Assembly: GCF_023910625.1 (NCBI RefSeq)
Contig: NZ_JAAVVW010000003.1
Coordinates: 1-64,000, forward strand
Direction of reading: 5' to 3'
Length of the DNA stretch: 64,000 nt
From: Limnohabitans sp.
GTDB lineage: Bacteria; Pseudomonadota; Gammaproteobacteria; Burkholderiales; Burkholderiaceae_C
The translations under genes and the position numbers were made by a program. This document shows positions 1 through 8,202 of this stretch, in pieces; the first letter of the stretch is position 1, and the number at the start of each line of letters is the position of its first letter. The notes under the pieces are model-generated. The model did no database searches, was not told the origin of the DNA, and saw only the letters and a list, made by a program, of their open reading frames with translations.

Positions 1-2
1 TG

Positions 3-1055
3 GACCTGTGGAATTTCCGCAAAAAAGACGACTTGATTTCGCAAGGGCGGATTCGCCTTTCAACCGTGCAGCCCGGTGACATCGATGTCAAAGACGGCGG
101 AGAAACCCTGTCGGTCAGTGAGCGCCAATGGATGCAGGCCAAAGGCATCTCCCCAGAAGAAGATCGGGGCGGGTACTGGCTGGCCGAGGCGCACATGCGC
201 AGAGAAATGGCGTCTTGGCGCTTTCCTTACCATTTCATCGACTTTGAGACCAGCGCAGTGGCCATCCCGTTTCACCAAGGCATGCGGCCTTATGAGCAGG
301 TGGCTTTTCAGTATTCGCACCATGTGATGCACGGAGACGGGCGCGTCGAGCACAAGGGCCAGTTCTTGCTGGCCGAGCCTGGGGTGTTTCCAAACTTCGA
401 ATTTGCCCGCGCCCTGAAGGCTGAGCTGGAGGGGGACACTGGCAAGGTGTTCATGTGGAGCCACCATGAAAACACGATCTTGAACCGGATCATGGTGCAG
501 CTCGATGAAAGCTTGAGTCCGCCAGACGATGCGGATGAGCTGCGTTTGTTTTTGGCGTCCCTCACCAAGTCAGGCGAGCGCGCCATGGTGGACCTGTGCG
601 ATTTGGCCAAGGATGCTTACTTTCATGTGGCCACCAAGGGCAGTGTCTCCATCAAGAAGGTGCTGCCCGCCATGCTGGCAAGCAATGCTTGGCTGCGGCA
701 GCACTATGCCCAGCCGATCTATGGCGCGGAGGGTGGAATGTCCAGCCTCAATTACAAGAACTTCACTTGGCTGCCCACCGATGAACACGGCCAGAGCATC
801 GATGACCCCTATGAAATTCTGCGCGACTTGGGCGCAGAGATGCTGGGCGAGCCATTGGCTGCAGGCCAAGACCCGGATGAATTGGTTATCGCAGAAGGTG
901 GCGCGGCCGCAACGGCCTATTCGCGGCTGCAGTTTGAAGACCTGCAAGACGCGCAGAGGTCTCAAATCAAGCAAGCCCTGTTGCGCTACTGTGAGCTGGA
1001 CACCCTGGCGATGGTGATGGTGGTGCAGGGGTGGCAGAGCGAGGTTGGGCAATGA
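3..1055 (+). CDS. DUF2779 family protein, C-terminal part (5' end outside window)
   Basis: The reading frame is open from the first bases (translation begins DLWNFRKKDD), so the gene starts upstream of the window; an internal TTG at 33 is not a convincing start. The family is uncharacterised. The visible part resembles a DEDD-type, RNase H-fold exonuclease: FIDFET (ExoI-like Asp and Glu), a WSHHENT segment, VDLCDLAKDAYFH in the middle, and YCELDTLAM near the C-terminus (ExoIII-like Tyr-x3-Asp). The nuclease role is inference from these motifs. The gene converges on hicB, whose stop codon lies 5 bases beyond. Its 3' half, from base 401 on, is duplicated further right in the window. Confidence 0.8.
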   Translation, partial: DLWNFRKKDDLISQGRIRLSTVQPGDIDVKDGGETLSVSERQWMQAKGISPEEDRGGYWLAEAHMRREMASWRFPYHFIDFETSAVAIPFHQGMRPYEQVAFQYSHHVMHGDGRVEHKGQFLLAEPGVFPNFEFARALKAELEGDTGKVFMWSHHENTILNRIMVQLDESLSPPDDADELRLFLASLTKSGERAMVDLCDLAKDAYFHVATKGSVSIKKVLPAMLASNAWLRQHYAQPIYGAEGGMSSLNYKNFTWLPTDEHGQSIDDPYEILRDLGAEMLGEPLAAGQDPDELVIAEGGAAATAYSRLQFEDLQDAQRSQIKQALLRYCELDTLAMVMVVQGWQSEVGQ

Positions 1056-1174
1056 GTTTTCAAGGCTGTGCGGCCATGGCAGCCCTGGCTGCATCGACCA
1101 AAAAACCGCTACGGCTTTGACGGTGGCGCTTGGCGTATTCGTCAATGCGGGCCAACACGATGTGCGGCACCGTG
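401..1174. repeat. Direct repeat, copy A (DUF2779 3' half plus hicB 3' end)
   Basis: This segment recurs at 2256-3030 in the same orientation. I count eight substitutions and one inserted base between the copies, with the substitutions clustered near the two ends. Copy A is the intact version: it lies inside a continuous DUF2779 frame and a continuous hicB frame. Confidence 0.93.
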
Positions 1175-1464
1175 ATGTTGATCTTCTCCGCTGGGCCCAG
1201 GTACTTCTCAACCGGCACATCCACAACAGCCCATACCCAACCTGCAAACTCAGGGTCTTGTTGGTGCAGGCTGATTGACTTGGCTGGTGGAATATCCTGC
1301 CCATCCTCAATAACTGTTTCGCACCACAAATCAATCGCTTCATGGGCATTTGCCATCGCCTCATCCAGCGAGTCGCCCGCGCTAAAGCACCCAGGCAAGT
1401 CCGGCACCACCACGCCAAAGCTGTGGTCTGCGTCACCCGGTTCGATGGCAATGATGAATTTCAT
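1060..1464 (-). CDS. hicB: HicB family antitoxin
   Basis: Antitoxin of a type II HicAB pair, expected to bind and neutralise HicA and to repress its own operon. The 134-residue protein has the HicB N-terminal fold (FGVVVPDLPGCFSAGDSLDEA, beta-rich) followed by a ribbon-helix-helix-like C-terminus (INITVPHIVLARIDEYA, then RSGFLVDAA), which is the DNA-binding part. I chose the ATG at 1464 because AAGGAT lies 9 bases upstream; an in-frame TTG at 1470 is less likely. It follows hicA with a 13-base gap. Its last 38 codons are duplicated at 2916-3030. Confidence 0.9.
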   Translation of the reverse strand: MKFIIAIEPGDADHSFGVVVPDLPGCFSAGDSLDEAMANAHEAIDLWCETVIEDGQDIPPAKSISLHQQDPEFAGWVWAVVDVPVEKYLGPAEKINITVPHIVLARIDEYAKRHRQSRSGFLVDAARAAMAAQP

Positions 1465-1477
1465 GGTCAATATCCTT

Positions 1478-1660
1478 TTATTTCAGGCCAGCTTGTTTCA
1501 GCAATTTGTGCGTTATTCCCTTGCCCAGATCTGACTTGGGGTGCGGAACGCTGATGTGCCCAGGCTTGTTCGGGTGCGTATAAATGTGATGGCTACCCTT
1601 GCAACCACGCTCAGTCCAACCGGCACTTTCGAGCATTTTGATGAGCATTTTGCTGTTCAT
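1478..1660 (-). CDS. hicA: HicA family mRNA interferase toxin
   Basis: Toxin of the HicAB pair, a small double-stranded-RNA-binding-fold ribonuclease that cleaves mRNA. The 60-residue protein has the family layout: KMLIKMLESAGW helix, then CKGSHHIYTHP with the catalytic His region, then ISVPHPKSDLGKGITHKLLKQAG. Length and order (toxin first, antitoxin second) are usual for the family. A promoter-like element sits directly before the start codon, leaving little or no leader. Confidence 0.9.
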   Translation of the reverse strand: MNSKMLIKMLESAGWTERGCKGSHHIYTHPNKPGHISVPHPKSDLGKGITHKLLKQAGLK

Positions 1661-1667
1661 GGTGGTT

Positions 1668-1695
1668 ATTGTACCTACCGTAAAAAAGGTTGCAA
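1668..1695 (-). promoter_or_regulatory. Probable hicAB promoter
   Basis: On the minus strand I read TTGCAA (-35), a 16-base spacer and TACAAT (-10). The -10 ends only 7 bases before the hicA ATG, so transcription would begin at or next to the start codon and the toxin message would be almost leaderless. No Shine-Dalgarno sequence is seen before hicA. Assigned from sequence only. Confidence 0.5.
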
Positions 1696-1769
1696 GCTAA
1701 GCCAACAGTTGTGACTCGAGAGTTGGCAGTGGTGAATCTTGAAAAGGAACAGCTGCACGTTTTCTTCGC

Positions 1770-2255
1770 TCAGAGCATGTCAAACAGGACAAGCGCCGCC
1801 CGCTCACTGATCACGACATCCACCCGCATTTGCGCGCGAGTCAGGCCGACAAAGAGTTTGCGTTTGTCGCGCTCGGTCAGGGTTTCAAAATCGACTTCGC
1901 ACAGCACCACGGCCGGAGCGCTTTGGCCTTTGAATCGGTAAAGGCTTTCGGCCAGCAGCGGGCCTTCGCTCCACTGCGCGTTGCCTGCGCTGTCATATTG
2001 GCCCGTGAATCGCCGAGTGGCTTGCCCACCCAGGCGGTCGTGGCGCAGCGCTTCAGACTGCTGCACGCCCCGGTAGCTGATGACGGCGACTTGGTCAGGG
2101 GTGTAACCGCATTGCCATAACTTGGCCAGGCATTCGTTCAGTTTGCCCTGCGCGCTGCTTTGCCCACTTTCCCAAATGTGAAAATGCGGCACTTCGCCAG
2201 CGTGCGCACTGCGGGCCAGAACGGGCTCGGGCGTCAGGCCCAGTTTGTTGATCAT
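1770..2255 (-). pseudogene. C-terminal remnant of a superfamily 1 (UvrD/Rep-like) helicase
   Basis: The 161-residue frame carries only late helicase motifs: YRFKGQSAPAVVLCEVDFE (motif V-like) and KRKLFVGLTRAQMRVDVVIS (motif VI-like, with the Arg that contacts ATP in SF1 enzymes). Walker A, Walker B and everything N-terminal are absent, and the frame starts exactly where the second DUF2779 copy begins (2255/2256). The first ATG is therefore probably accidental. I call it a truncated gene cut by the rearrangement. The parent family may be a NERD or DUF2075-type helicase, which I cannot decide from this piece. Confidence 0.65.
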
Positions 2256-2911
2256 ATTTGCCCGCGCCCTGAAGGCTCAGCTGAAGGGGGACACTGGCAC
2301 GGTGTTCATGTGGAGCCACCATGAAAACACCATCTTGAACCGGATCATGGTGCAGCTCGATGAAAGCTTGAGTCCGCCAGACGATGCGGATGAGCTGCGT
2401 TTGTTTTTGGCGTCCCTCACCAAGTCAGGCGAGCGCGCCATGGTGGACCTGTGCGATTTGGCCAAGGATGCTTACTTTCATGTGGCCACCAAGGGCAGTG
2501 TCTCCATCAAGAAGGTGCTGCCCGCCATGCTGGCAAGCAATGCTTGGCTGCGGCAGCACTATGCCCAGCCGATCTATGGCGCGGAGGGTGGAATGTCCAG
2601 CCTCAATTACAAGAACTTCACTTGGCTGCCCACCGATGAACACGGCCAGAGCATCGATGACCCCTATGAAATTCTGCGCGACTTGGGCGCAGAGATGCTG
2701 GGCGAGCCATTGGCTGCAGGCCAAGACCCGGATGAATTGGTTATCGCAGAAGGTGGCGCGGCCGCAACGGCCTATTCGCGGCTGCAGTTTGAAGATCCTG
2801 CAAGACGCGCAGAGGTCTCAAATCAAGCAAGCCCTGCTGCGCTACTGTGAGCTGGACACCCTGGCGATGGTGATGGTGGTGCAGGGGTGGCAGAGCGAGG
2901 TTGGGCAATGA
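2256..2911 (+). pseudogene. Truncated, frameshifted DUF2779 copy
   Basis: This is the 3' part of the DUF2779 gene seen at the left edge. It lacks everything before FARALKAELEG and has one extra base at about 2796 (GAAGATCCTG instead of GAAGACCTG), after which the original C-terminus continues in another frame to 2911. It has no start region of its own. Confidence 0.85.
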
Positions 2912-2915
2912 GTTT

Positions 2916-3030
2916 TCAAGGCTGTGCGGCCATGGCAGCCCTGGCTGCATCGACCAAAAAACCGCTACGGCTTTGATGGTGGCGCTTGGCGTATTCGTCA
3001 ATGCGGGCCAACATGATTTGCGGCACCGTG
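2916..3030 (-). pseudogene. hicB 3' fragment
   Basis: Copy of the last 38 codons of hicB (the ribbon-helix-helix end) including its stop. The match stops abruptly at 3030, where the sequence changes to the region after the response regulator. No start or N-terminal domain is present. Confidence 0.8.
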
Positions 3031-3033
3031 TTA

Positions 3034-3051
3034 AGCCGGTTTGGACCGGCT
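3034..3051 (-). terminator. Hairpin after the response regulator operon
   Basis: Perfect 7-base stem AGCCGGT / ACCGGCT with a 4-base loop, 3 bases after the stop codon of the minus-strand operon. No good T-run follows, so it is only a weak intrinsic terminator candidate. Confidence 0.4.
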
Positions 3052-3054
3052 CAG

Positions 3055-4359
3055 TCATTCAGCGGAGATGCCAAGCCTTTTCATTTTTTCCCAGAGTGTT
3101 TTCCGGCTAATCCCAAGCCGTGCAGCGGTCTGGTTGATGCTGCCGTCGCAGTGATCCAGGACGCGCGCAATGTGGGTCTTTTCTGCCGCTTGGACGACGA
3201 TCTCAAGGGTCGCCAAAACCGGATTTTCAGCATCATGGTTGATAGACAGCGATTCTGCAATGGTCATATCCAAAACACCGGTGTCAGACATGATGGTGGC
3301 CTGTTCCAAATAGGACTGAAGCTCCCTGACGTTGCCTCGCCAAGGTCTTTTGAGCAGGTCGCGCAAAAAATTTTCGGAGACAGCCAAAGCGCGAGACTGC
3401 TCCAGCCTGATCTTCCCCAGAATTTTTTCAGTCAACCACAAAATATCTTCAGGTCGTTCCCTCAAGGGAGGCAGATCAATCCGTATCACCGCCAATCGGT
3501 AAAAAAAATCTTCTCGAAATCTGCCGGCTTGCATTTCGGCAACCAAATTACGATTGGTTGCCGAGATTAAACGGAACTCGCTGCTTGTGATGGCTTCAGA
3601 GCCCAAGCGGGAAAATGTTTTTTCTTGCAAAGCACGCAGCAACTTGGCTTGCATGGCAAGTGGCAACTCTCCCACTTCGTCTAAAAATAAGGTGCCGTTG
3701 TTGGCGCGCTCCAAATACCCATGATGTACTTTGTGTGCACCAGAAAATGCCCCCTTTTCGTATCCGAAAAATTCGGACTCCATCAAGTTCTCTGGTATGG
3801 CCGCGCAGTTGACAGCAATGAATTTTCCCGTTTGACTGCGTGCATCCTGACTGTGCAAATATTGTGCAACCACTTCTTTGCCGACGCCGGTCTCCCCGCT
3901 GATCAACAGGGCAACACGTTGCTGTGCAATCTTTTTGACAAGCTTCTCCACAGAGCGCATGACAGGCGACACACCAAGTGGCGCATCCTCAAATCGGACA
4001 AACGTTAAGGGGATACTCTTTTTGATGAGGTCAATCAGGCGCTCGATATCGAAAGGTTTGGTCAAGTACTCACGGGCACCATGTTTCGTGGCCGTGATCG
4101 CATCTTCAATGCTGGAATGTGCCGTTAGAAAGAACCAGGGTATGGAGCGCGCCAACACAGGTAATTCTGCAAACCACTTGGTTGTTACGCCATCAGGCAA
4201 GCGCACATCGCTGATGACAGCCGAAAAATTCAACAGGTCCGTTGCCTTGGCCTCCTTGAGGCTTTTGCACCAGAAAACGATATAGCCTTCGATTTCAAGG
4301 CGTTGGGCAAGAGACTCACCCATGATGAGGTCGTCTTCAATCAACAAGAGTTGGTTCAT
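3055..4359 (-). CDS. Sigma-54-dependent response regulator (receiver, AAA+, Fis HTH)
   Basis: NtrC-family activator of 434 residues. The receiver has the acidic pair EDD near the N-terminus and phospho-acceptor Asp51 in ISDVRLPD. The AAA+ domain has Walker A GETGVGKE, the sigma-54 contact loop as GAFSGA (a conservative variant of GAFTGA), Walker B GTLFLDEVGEL and an arginine-finger region FREDFFYRL. A Fis-type helix-turn-helix ends the protein (INQTAARLGISRKTLWEKM). Its start overlaps the kinase gene by 23 bases, so the two are translationally coupled and form a pair. The divergent sulfite dehydrogenase operon has a sigma-54 promoter and is its likely target (inference). Confidence 0.93.
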   Translation of the reverse strand: MNQLLLIEDDLIMGESLAQRLEIEGYIVFWCKSLKEAKATDLLNFSAVISDVRLPDGVTTKWFAELPVLARSIPWFFLTAHSSIEDAITATKHGAREYLTKPFDIERLIDLIKKSIPLTFVRFEDAPLGVSPVMRSVEKLVKKIAQQRVALLISGETGVGKEVVAQYLHSQDARSQTGKFIAVNCAAIPENLMESEFFGYEKGAFSGAHKVHHGYLERANNGTLFLDEVGELPLAMQAKLLRALQEKTFSRLGSEAITSSEFRLISATNRNLVAEMQAGRFREDFFYRLAVIRIDLPPLRERPEDILWLTEKILGKIRLEQSRALAVSENFLRDLLKRPWRGNVRELQSYLEQATIMSDTGVLDMTIAESLSINHDAENPVLATLEIVVQAAEKTHIARVLDHCDGSINQTAARLGISRKTLWEKMKRLGISAE

Positions 4360-5788
4360 GAGTTTCTTGATTGGGGACTTGAAAAATAAGCCGTGTTTGA
4401 TCTTGTTCTGACAGATCCAAAATCAGTGAGCCATTGCACTGGATGGCGATTTGATGGCATACCCAAAGCCCGAATCCGTGAGGATCATTCTCGGACTCCG
4501 TCGAAATCGCCGCATCCAGATGCGCCTGAGTTAGACGCCGCCCAGTGTTAGAAACCTCAAAGCGGACAAGATGAGCATTCGAGCGCAAAGTGGCCAAGAC
4601 AAGCCCGCCTGCATGGGAGGCCTTGATCGCATTGAGCAATAAGTTCAGCATGACCTGTCGCATGGATGCGGCGGCAACCTTCAGCGGCTGTTGGATGTCA
4701 TGATCCACGTGGACTTGCACTGTGAAACGCTCTGCGGTCGATTGAACCAGGGTCGTCATGTCCGCCAGGTCCTCGAAGACCAGCGATCGAACCTCTTTGC
4801 GTGCCTGTGGAATAAGCGCATTGACCGTAGAGCTGATCTGGAGGAGCCCTCGTTCAATCAGTTCGATGGTTTTTTGCCGTATGTCGAGGGAAGAACCATG
4901 CAAGCGAAGCGTTTGTGTGGCAGTCAACAAGCCTGCGAGGGGGTTGTTGATCTCATGGGCTACCACGGCAGTGATGCGTCCCACTGCAGCCAACCTTTGA
5001 GAGGAAAAGGCGCGTGCTTGCGCTTTATGGCGTGTTTCTGTTTCATCCAGCAACTGCAGAACAGCTTGGCCAATCTTGGCCAGTTCCGGGTTGGCGTTGC
5101 GTGGGATGAGTTTGCGCAGCGTGTTGGGTGGATGCTTGCCAATTTGTTCGATGACATGAACCACCTCCGCCACAGGCTTGGCCATTTTCCGTCCGAAATA
5201 CCAGCCGACAGGTAACAGAAAAAATGCTGTCAGTGCAGCGCCAAGCACAGCAAATCGCAGCAAATTCATCCAGGCAGGAACGAAAACAGCGGTATCAACT
5301 TCTATGTACACATAACCAAGAATTTGCCCATCTTCACTTCGAATGGGTTCGGTCACGATCATGCCGTGCTGGGGTTCATAAATGCTGATGCGGTCATTGA
5401 CCTGGCTGGTTTCCGGCACGTTCATGCTGTACTGGATGGTTCCCAGAATTTTTTGGCCAATGGCGTGACCCGTCGGATTGGATGAGGCAAAGACATGACC
5501 GGCACTGTCAAGAACGACAGCATGTGCCATATCATCGTCAGCCCCAGGCAAGAGGGCGTTTGTACCTCGCAAGAGGGTAAAAGTGCGCCAGATATCCTCA
5601 GCGGCGATCAATGAGCGCGACTGCGAAACGATCAGTGTGGAGGCGCGGTTGATGCGCTCGATGGTCTCACGCTCTGCCGTGTTGAGAATCACCTTGGCCA
5701 GCAACGCCGTGACCAGCATGGCAGTCACCAACACCGCGAGCGATAAGCCCAAAGGAATTTGCAAGCGGTAGGGCAGTCGGTTCAGCAT
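4337..5788 (-). CDS. Membrane sensor histidine kinase
   Basis: 483-residue inner membrane kinase. There is an N-terminal transmembrane helix (about 10-32), a periplasmic sensor region of roughly 150 residues, a second helix (about 185-208), a HAMP-like linker and a coiled segment. HisKA follows with VVAHEINNPLAG (the phosphorylated His), then an HATPase domain with N-box NLLLNAIKASH and G-box HGFGLWVCHQIA. It lies between the PhnD-like binding protein (2-base gap) and the response regulator (23-base overlap), so the three are one operon. The likely signal is ligand-loaded binding protein contacting the periplasmic domain; this is inference from gene order. Confidence 0.92.
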   Translation of the reverse strand: MLNRLPYRLQIPLGLSLAVLVTAMLVTALLAKVILNTAERETIERINRASTLIVSQSRSLIAAEDIWRTFTLLRGTNALLPGADDDMAHAVVLDSAGHVFASSNPTGHAIGQKILGTIQYSMNVPETSQVNDRISIYEPQHGMIVTEPIRSEDGQILGYVYIEVDTAVFVPAWMNLLRFAVLGAALTAFFLLPVGWYFGRKMAKPVAEVVHVIEQIGKHPPNTLRKLIPRNANPELAKIGQAVLQLLDETETRHKAQARAFSSQRLAAVGRITAVVAHEINNPLAGLLTATQTLRLHGSSLDIRQKTIELIERGLLQISSTVNALIPQARKEVRSLVFEDLADMTTLVQSTAERFTVQVHVDHDIQQPLKVAAASMRQVMLNLLLNAIKASHAGGLVLATLRSNAHLVRFEVSNTGRRLTQAHLDAAISTESENDPHGFGLWVCHQIAIQCNGSLILDLSEQDQTRLIFQVPNQETHEPTLVD

Positions 5789-5790
5789 TT

Positions 5791-6654
5791 TTAGAGACTG
5801 CGAGAGAGTTTGCGAATCGATTCAAAAAGAGAGGGCTCACCCGTGGTGAACCCCGACAAATTCAAGGCGTTGAGCAACTCCTGCCCCGTGGCGTTGAGAT
5901 GCATGTTCGACAGCGCACGACGCAAAGCAGGTGTGGCGGGGTGATGGGTATTTTTCATTGTCACGATGGGTGGAAATCCAAAGGGTTCAGACTTCCAGGC
6001 AATTCGGGTTTGATCGATGGTTTCAATGCGCTGGGTCTTCATCGTTTCCCAGACATAACCATCAATAGCGCCCGCATCGGCCAGACCTGCGGCCACGGCA
6101 TCGGCCACATTGCGATGACCGTAAGTGAAGAAGGTGCGCCTTAACTTGCGGTGATCAATGCCTGCCCTGGCCATTTGCGCGCGCGCGACCAGCCAGCCAG
6201 AGTTGGACAAAGGATCCGCGTAGGCCAGCACTTTTCCTTCAAGATTTGCCCAGCCGCCAATCACGCCAGACTGACGCAGTGCGCTGATCAAGTACGCTTG
6301 GTAGGTGGGCTGTCCTTGATAAAGAGGCACGCTCAGAAGATCGAGTCGGGCCTGCATGAGGACATAGGGGTAACCACAAATCCAGGCGGCATTGACTTGA
6401 CCGCCCATCAAAAGATCCAGAATCGACTGATAAGACTCCCTGACGACAAAGCTCACAGGGTGCTCAGTTTGGTCGCTCAAGTATTTGCCCCACCGCGACA
6501 AGAAGGCAAATTGGTCCGTCAATATCACCGGCGTCAAACCAATTTTCAGGGGTTCAGCGCCAGGTTTTGCCCACGCAGTCTTGGTTGCAAGAGCCGTTGA
6601 GGCAGCGCTGGTGATCAAGATTTCTCGCCGTGTCGGCATGGTGGGGCACCTCAT
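5791..6654 (-). CDS. PhnD-like periplasmic substrate-binding protein, probable sensor component
   Basis: 287 residues with a twin-arginine-type leader (TRREILITSAASTALA, cleavage after AWA) and the phosphate/phosphite/phosphonate-binding PhnD fold: PLKIGLTPV at the start of the mature protein, YQSILDLLMGGQVNAAWICGYP, SNSGWLVARAQM, and DAGAIDGYVWET. No permease or ATPase gene is adjacent. Instead the next genes are a histidine kinase and a sigma-54 regulator, so a sensory rather than transport role is likely. The ligand is unknown; an oxidised sulfur species is a guess from the divergent sulfite dehydrogenase. It is the first gene of the minus-strand operon. Confidence 0.85.
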   Translation of the reverse strand: MRCPTMPTRREILITSAASTALATKTAWAKPGAEPLKIGLTPVILTDQFAFLSRWGKYLSDQTEHPVSFVVRESYQSILDLLMGGQVNAAWICGYPYVLMQARLDLLSVPLYQGQPTYQAYLISALRQSGVIGGWANLEGKVLAYADPLSNSGWLVARAQMARAGIDHRKLRRTFFTYGHRNVADAVAAGLADAGAIDGYVWETMKTQRIETIDQTRIAWKSEPFGFPPIVTMKNTHHPATPALRRALSNMHLNATGQELLNALNLSGFTTGEPSLFESIRKLSRSL

Positions 6655-6779
6655 TTTGTTACGAGAATGCTACCATGCGCCCACATTGATGTTACCAAAA
6701 CGAAACACAATCACAGGGTAAACCCCGATTATTGGGCCGTTTTCCGGTTGAAAGGCCTTCTGGAAGGGCGTCTGAGGAC

Positions 6780-6795
6780 TGGCACGCAATGTGCA
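6780..6795 (+). promoter_or_regulatory. Sigma-54 (-24/-12) promoter for the sulfite dehydrogenase operon
   Basis: TGGCACGCAATGTGCA matches the sigma-54 consensus TGGCACG-N4-TTGCA at all but one fixed position, with correct GG-to-GC spacing. Transcription would start near 6806, giving a leader of about 29 bases before the ATG at 6835. Possible upstream activator half-sites are GTTAC at 6658, GCTACC at 6669, GTTACC at 6691 and the inverted GGTAAAC at 6717, but these are only suggestive. Confidence 0.8.
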
Positions 6796-6834
6796 CAGAT
6801 GGTGTGGTTCTTTCACACAACTCAAGGAGACGCC

Positions 6835-8196
6835 ATGTCGTTGACCAAGCAACAAGCCCAGGAAACTCAAATCATGGAGGGTGCCGTGCGCACGCACGAC
6901 CCCTCAGGTCGTCGACAGTTCTTTGTATCTGCAGGCGCTTTTGGTGCCGCGTTGGCGGCACCGGCCGCCATGGCGCAGGCGGCTGCATCAGCCCCTGCTC
7001 CTGCTCCTGCTCCTGCTCCTGCAAGGAAAGTACTGCTCAAGGACGACTCCCGTTTGCTCAACATTGGGGCCACCGTGCGCAGCGGTAATTATTGGAATTT
7101 TTCGACTTTCATCACGCCTGTTGAAGAGTTTTATGTGCGCAACCATTACCCGACCCCCATGGTTGAACAACGGCCAGTGCTGGACCCGCGCAATTGGAAA
7201 ATGAAAATTCATGGCAATGCCATTGAGCGACCAATTGAAATCACGTATGACGACCTGGTGAAAATGCCTTCGCGCACCATCATTGCAACGATGGAGTGCC
7301 ATGGCAATGGTCGTTCGTTATTCTGGGAGCAGCAGGGTCAAACGCAGGTGGCCGGTGGTAACTGGGTGCTTGGGGCCGTTGGACAAGCCGAGTGGCAGTA
7401 TGTGCCGCTGAGTCACATTTTTGGATTGGTCGGGCTCAAAAAAGACGCCAAATCCGCGCTGTTTTGGTCTGGGGTCGATGGCAACGACATGGGGCGTCCA
7501 ATGCCGGTGTCCGAGTTGATTGCCCGTGGAGATGACATCGGCATATGTTTCAAAATGAACGGCAACGACTTGTTGCCCGATCATGGCGCTCCCGTACGCT
7601 TGATCGTGCCCGGCTGGGGCGGCACGGCCTCCATCAAGTGGCTGACCGAGATGCGCGTTGACTCACATCAGCATTGGGTTCGGTTGAACACCAAGGGGGA
7701 GGTCTACATTGGGCCAGACTATCAGGCACCGGCAGTGGGTCCGACCGATGAATTCATCGGAGGCATCACGCCGGCTGACGTGAAAGGCCCCATGGTGACC
7801 TGGATGCCCATTAAATCCGTGATCACCGTGCCGCTGGTTTTGGACAAGTCGCCCTCCATTCCGGCCAATTACCCTCTCAAAAGAGGTGAGCTGCCAAAGT
7901 TGCCTGTGGGACGCCAATTGGTTCGAGGCTACGCGTGGGCACCTCAACACGGTATTCGGGCAGTTGAATACCGGGTGGATGGCGGCCCTTGGCAGCGTGC
8001 GCATATTCAAGGTCCCAACCTGGGGCGTTATACCTGGGTGCGTTTTGACTTCATGTGGGATGCTCCCCGCGGCAATCATGTGATCGAAACACGGGGTATC
8101 GATACGGCAGGAAATATGCAGCCCGAAACGGTGCCCCTCAATATTTTGGGCATGGCCAACGGCGCCATTGCGAAGTTCAAAGTGCAAGTTGTTTGA
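6835..8196 (+). CDS. Sulfite oxidase family molybdopterin enzyme (SoxC/SorA-like sulfite dehydrogenase)
   Basis: 453-residue periplasmic molybdoenzyme predicted to oxidise sulfite, or a related sulfur compound, and pass electrons to the cytochrome c encoded next door. I chose the ATG at 6835 because AAGGAG lies 5 bases upstream and the sigma-54 promoter lies between it and an earlier in-frame ATG at 6667. A Tat signal is present (SGRRQFFVSAGAFGAALA, ending in AMAQA), followed by an Ala-Pro linker. The Mo-ligand Cys is in ATMECHGNGRS. Other family signatures are DHGAPVRLIVPGWGG and IKWLTEM, and a C-terminal Ig-like dimerisation domain (AVEYRVDGGPWQRA). There is no haem domain, so it needs a separate cytochrome. 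The true substrate is not provable from sequence. Confidence 0.88.
   Translation: MSLTKQQAQETQIMEGAVRTHDPSGRRQFFVSAGAFGAALAAPAAMAQAAASAPAPAPAPAPARKVLLKDDSRLLNIGATVRSGNYWNFSTFITPVEEFYVRNHYPTPMVEQRPVLDPRNWKMKIHGNAIERPIEITYDDLVKMPSRTIIATMECHGNGRSLFWEQQGQTQVAGGNWVLGAVGQAEWQYVPLSHIFGLVGLKKDAKSALFWSGVDGNDMGRPMPVSELIARGDDIGICFKMNGNDLLPDHGAPVRLIVPGWGGTASIKWLTEMRVDSHQHWVRLNTKGEVYIGPDYQAPAVGPTDEFIGGITPADVKGPMVTWMPIKSVITVPLVLDKSPSIPANYPLKRGELPKLPVGRQLVRGYAWAPQHGIRAVEYRVDGGPWQRAHIQGPNLGRYTWVRFDFMWDAPRGNHVIETRGIDTAGNMQPETVPLNILGMANGAIAKFKVQVV
6991..7020. repeat. Hexanucleotide tandem repeat coding an Ala-Pro linker
   Basis: Five 6-base units (GCCCCT followed by four GCTCCT) encode alternating Ala and Pro just after the Tat signal of the molybdoenzyme. 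Changes in unit number would keep the frame and only alter linker length. Confidence 0.85.
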
Positions 8197-8202
8197 GGAC
8201 TG

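Larger units (their letters stand above)
2256..3030. repeat. Direct repeat, copy B
   Basis: Second copy of 401-1174, in direct orientation, starting immediately after the helicase remnant and ending 25 bases before the response regulator stop codon. One inserted T near 2796 breaks the DUF2779 frame, which suggests this copy is not under selection. Confidence 0.93.

Noticed and set aside
6667..6834. Upstream part of the long frame leading into the molybdoenzyme
   Set aside because: The sigma-54 promoter and RBS lie inside it and the Tat signal sits properly after the ATG at 6835, so the extra 56 codons are not translated.
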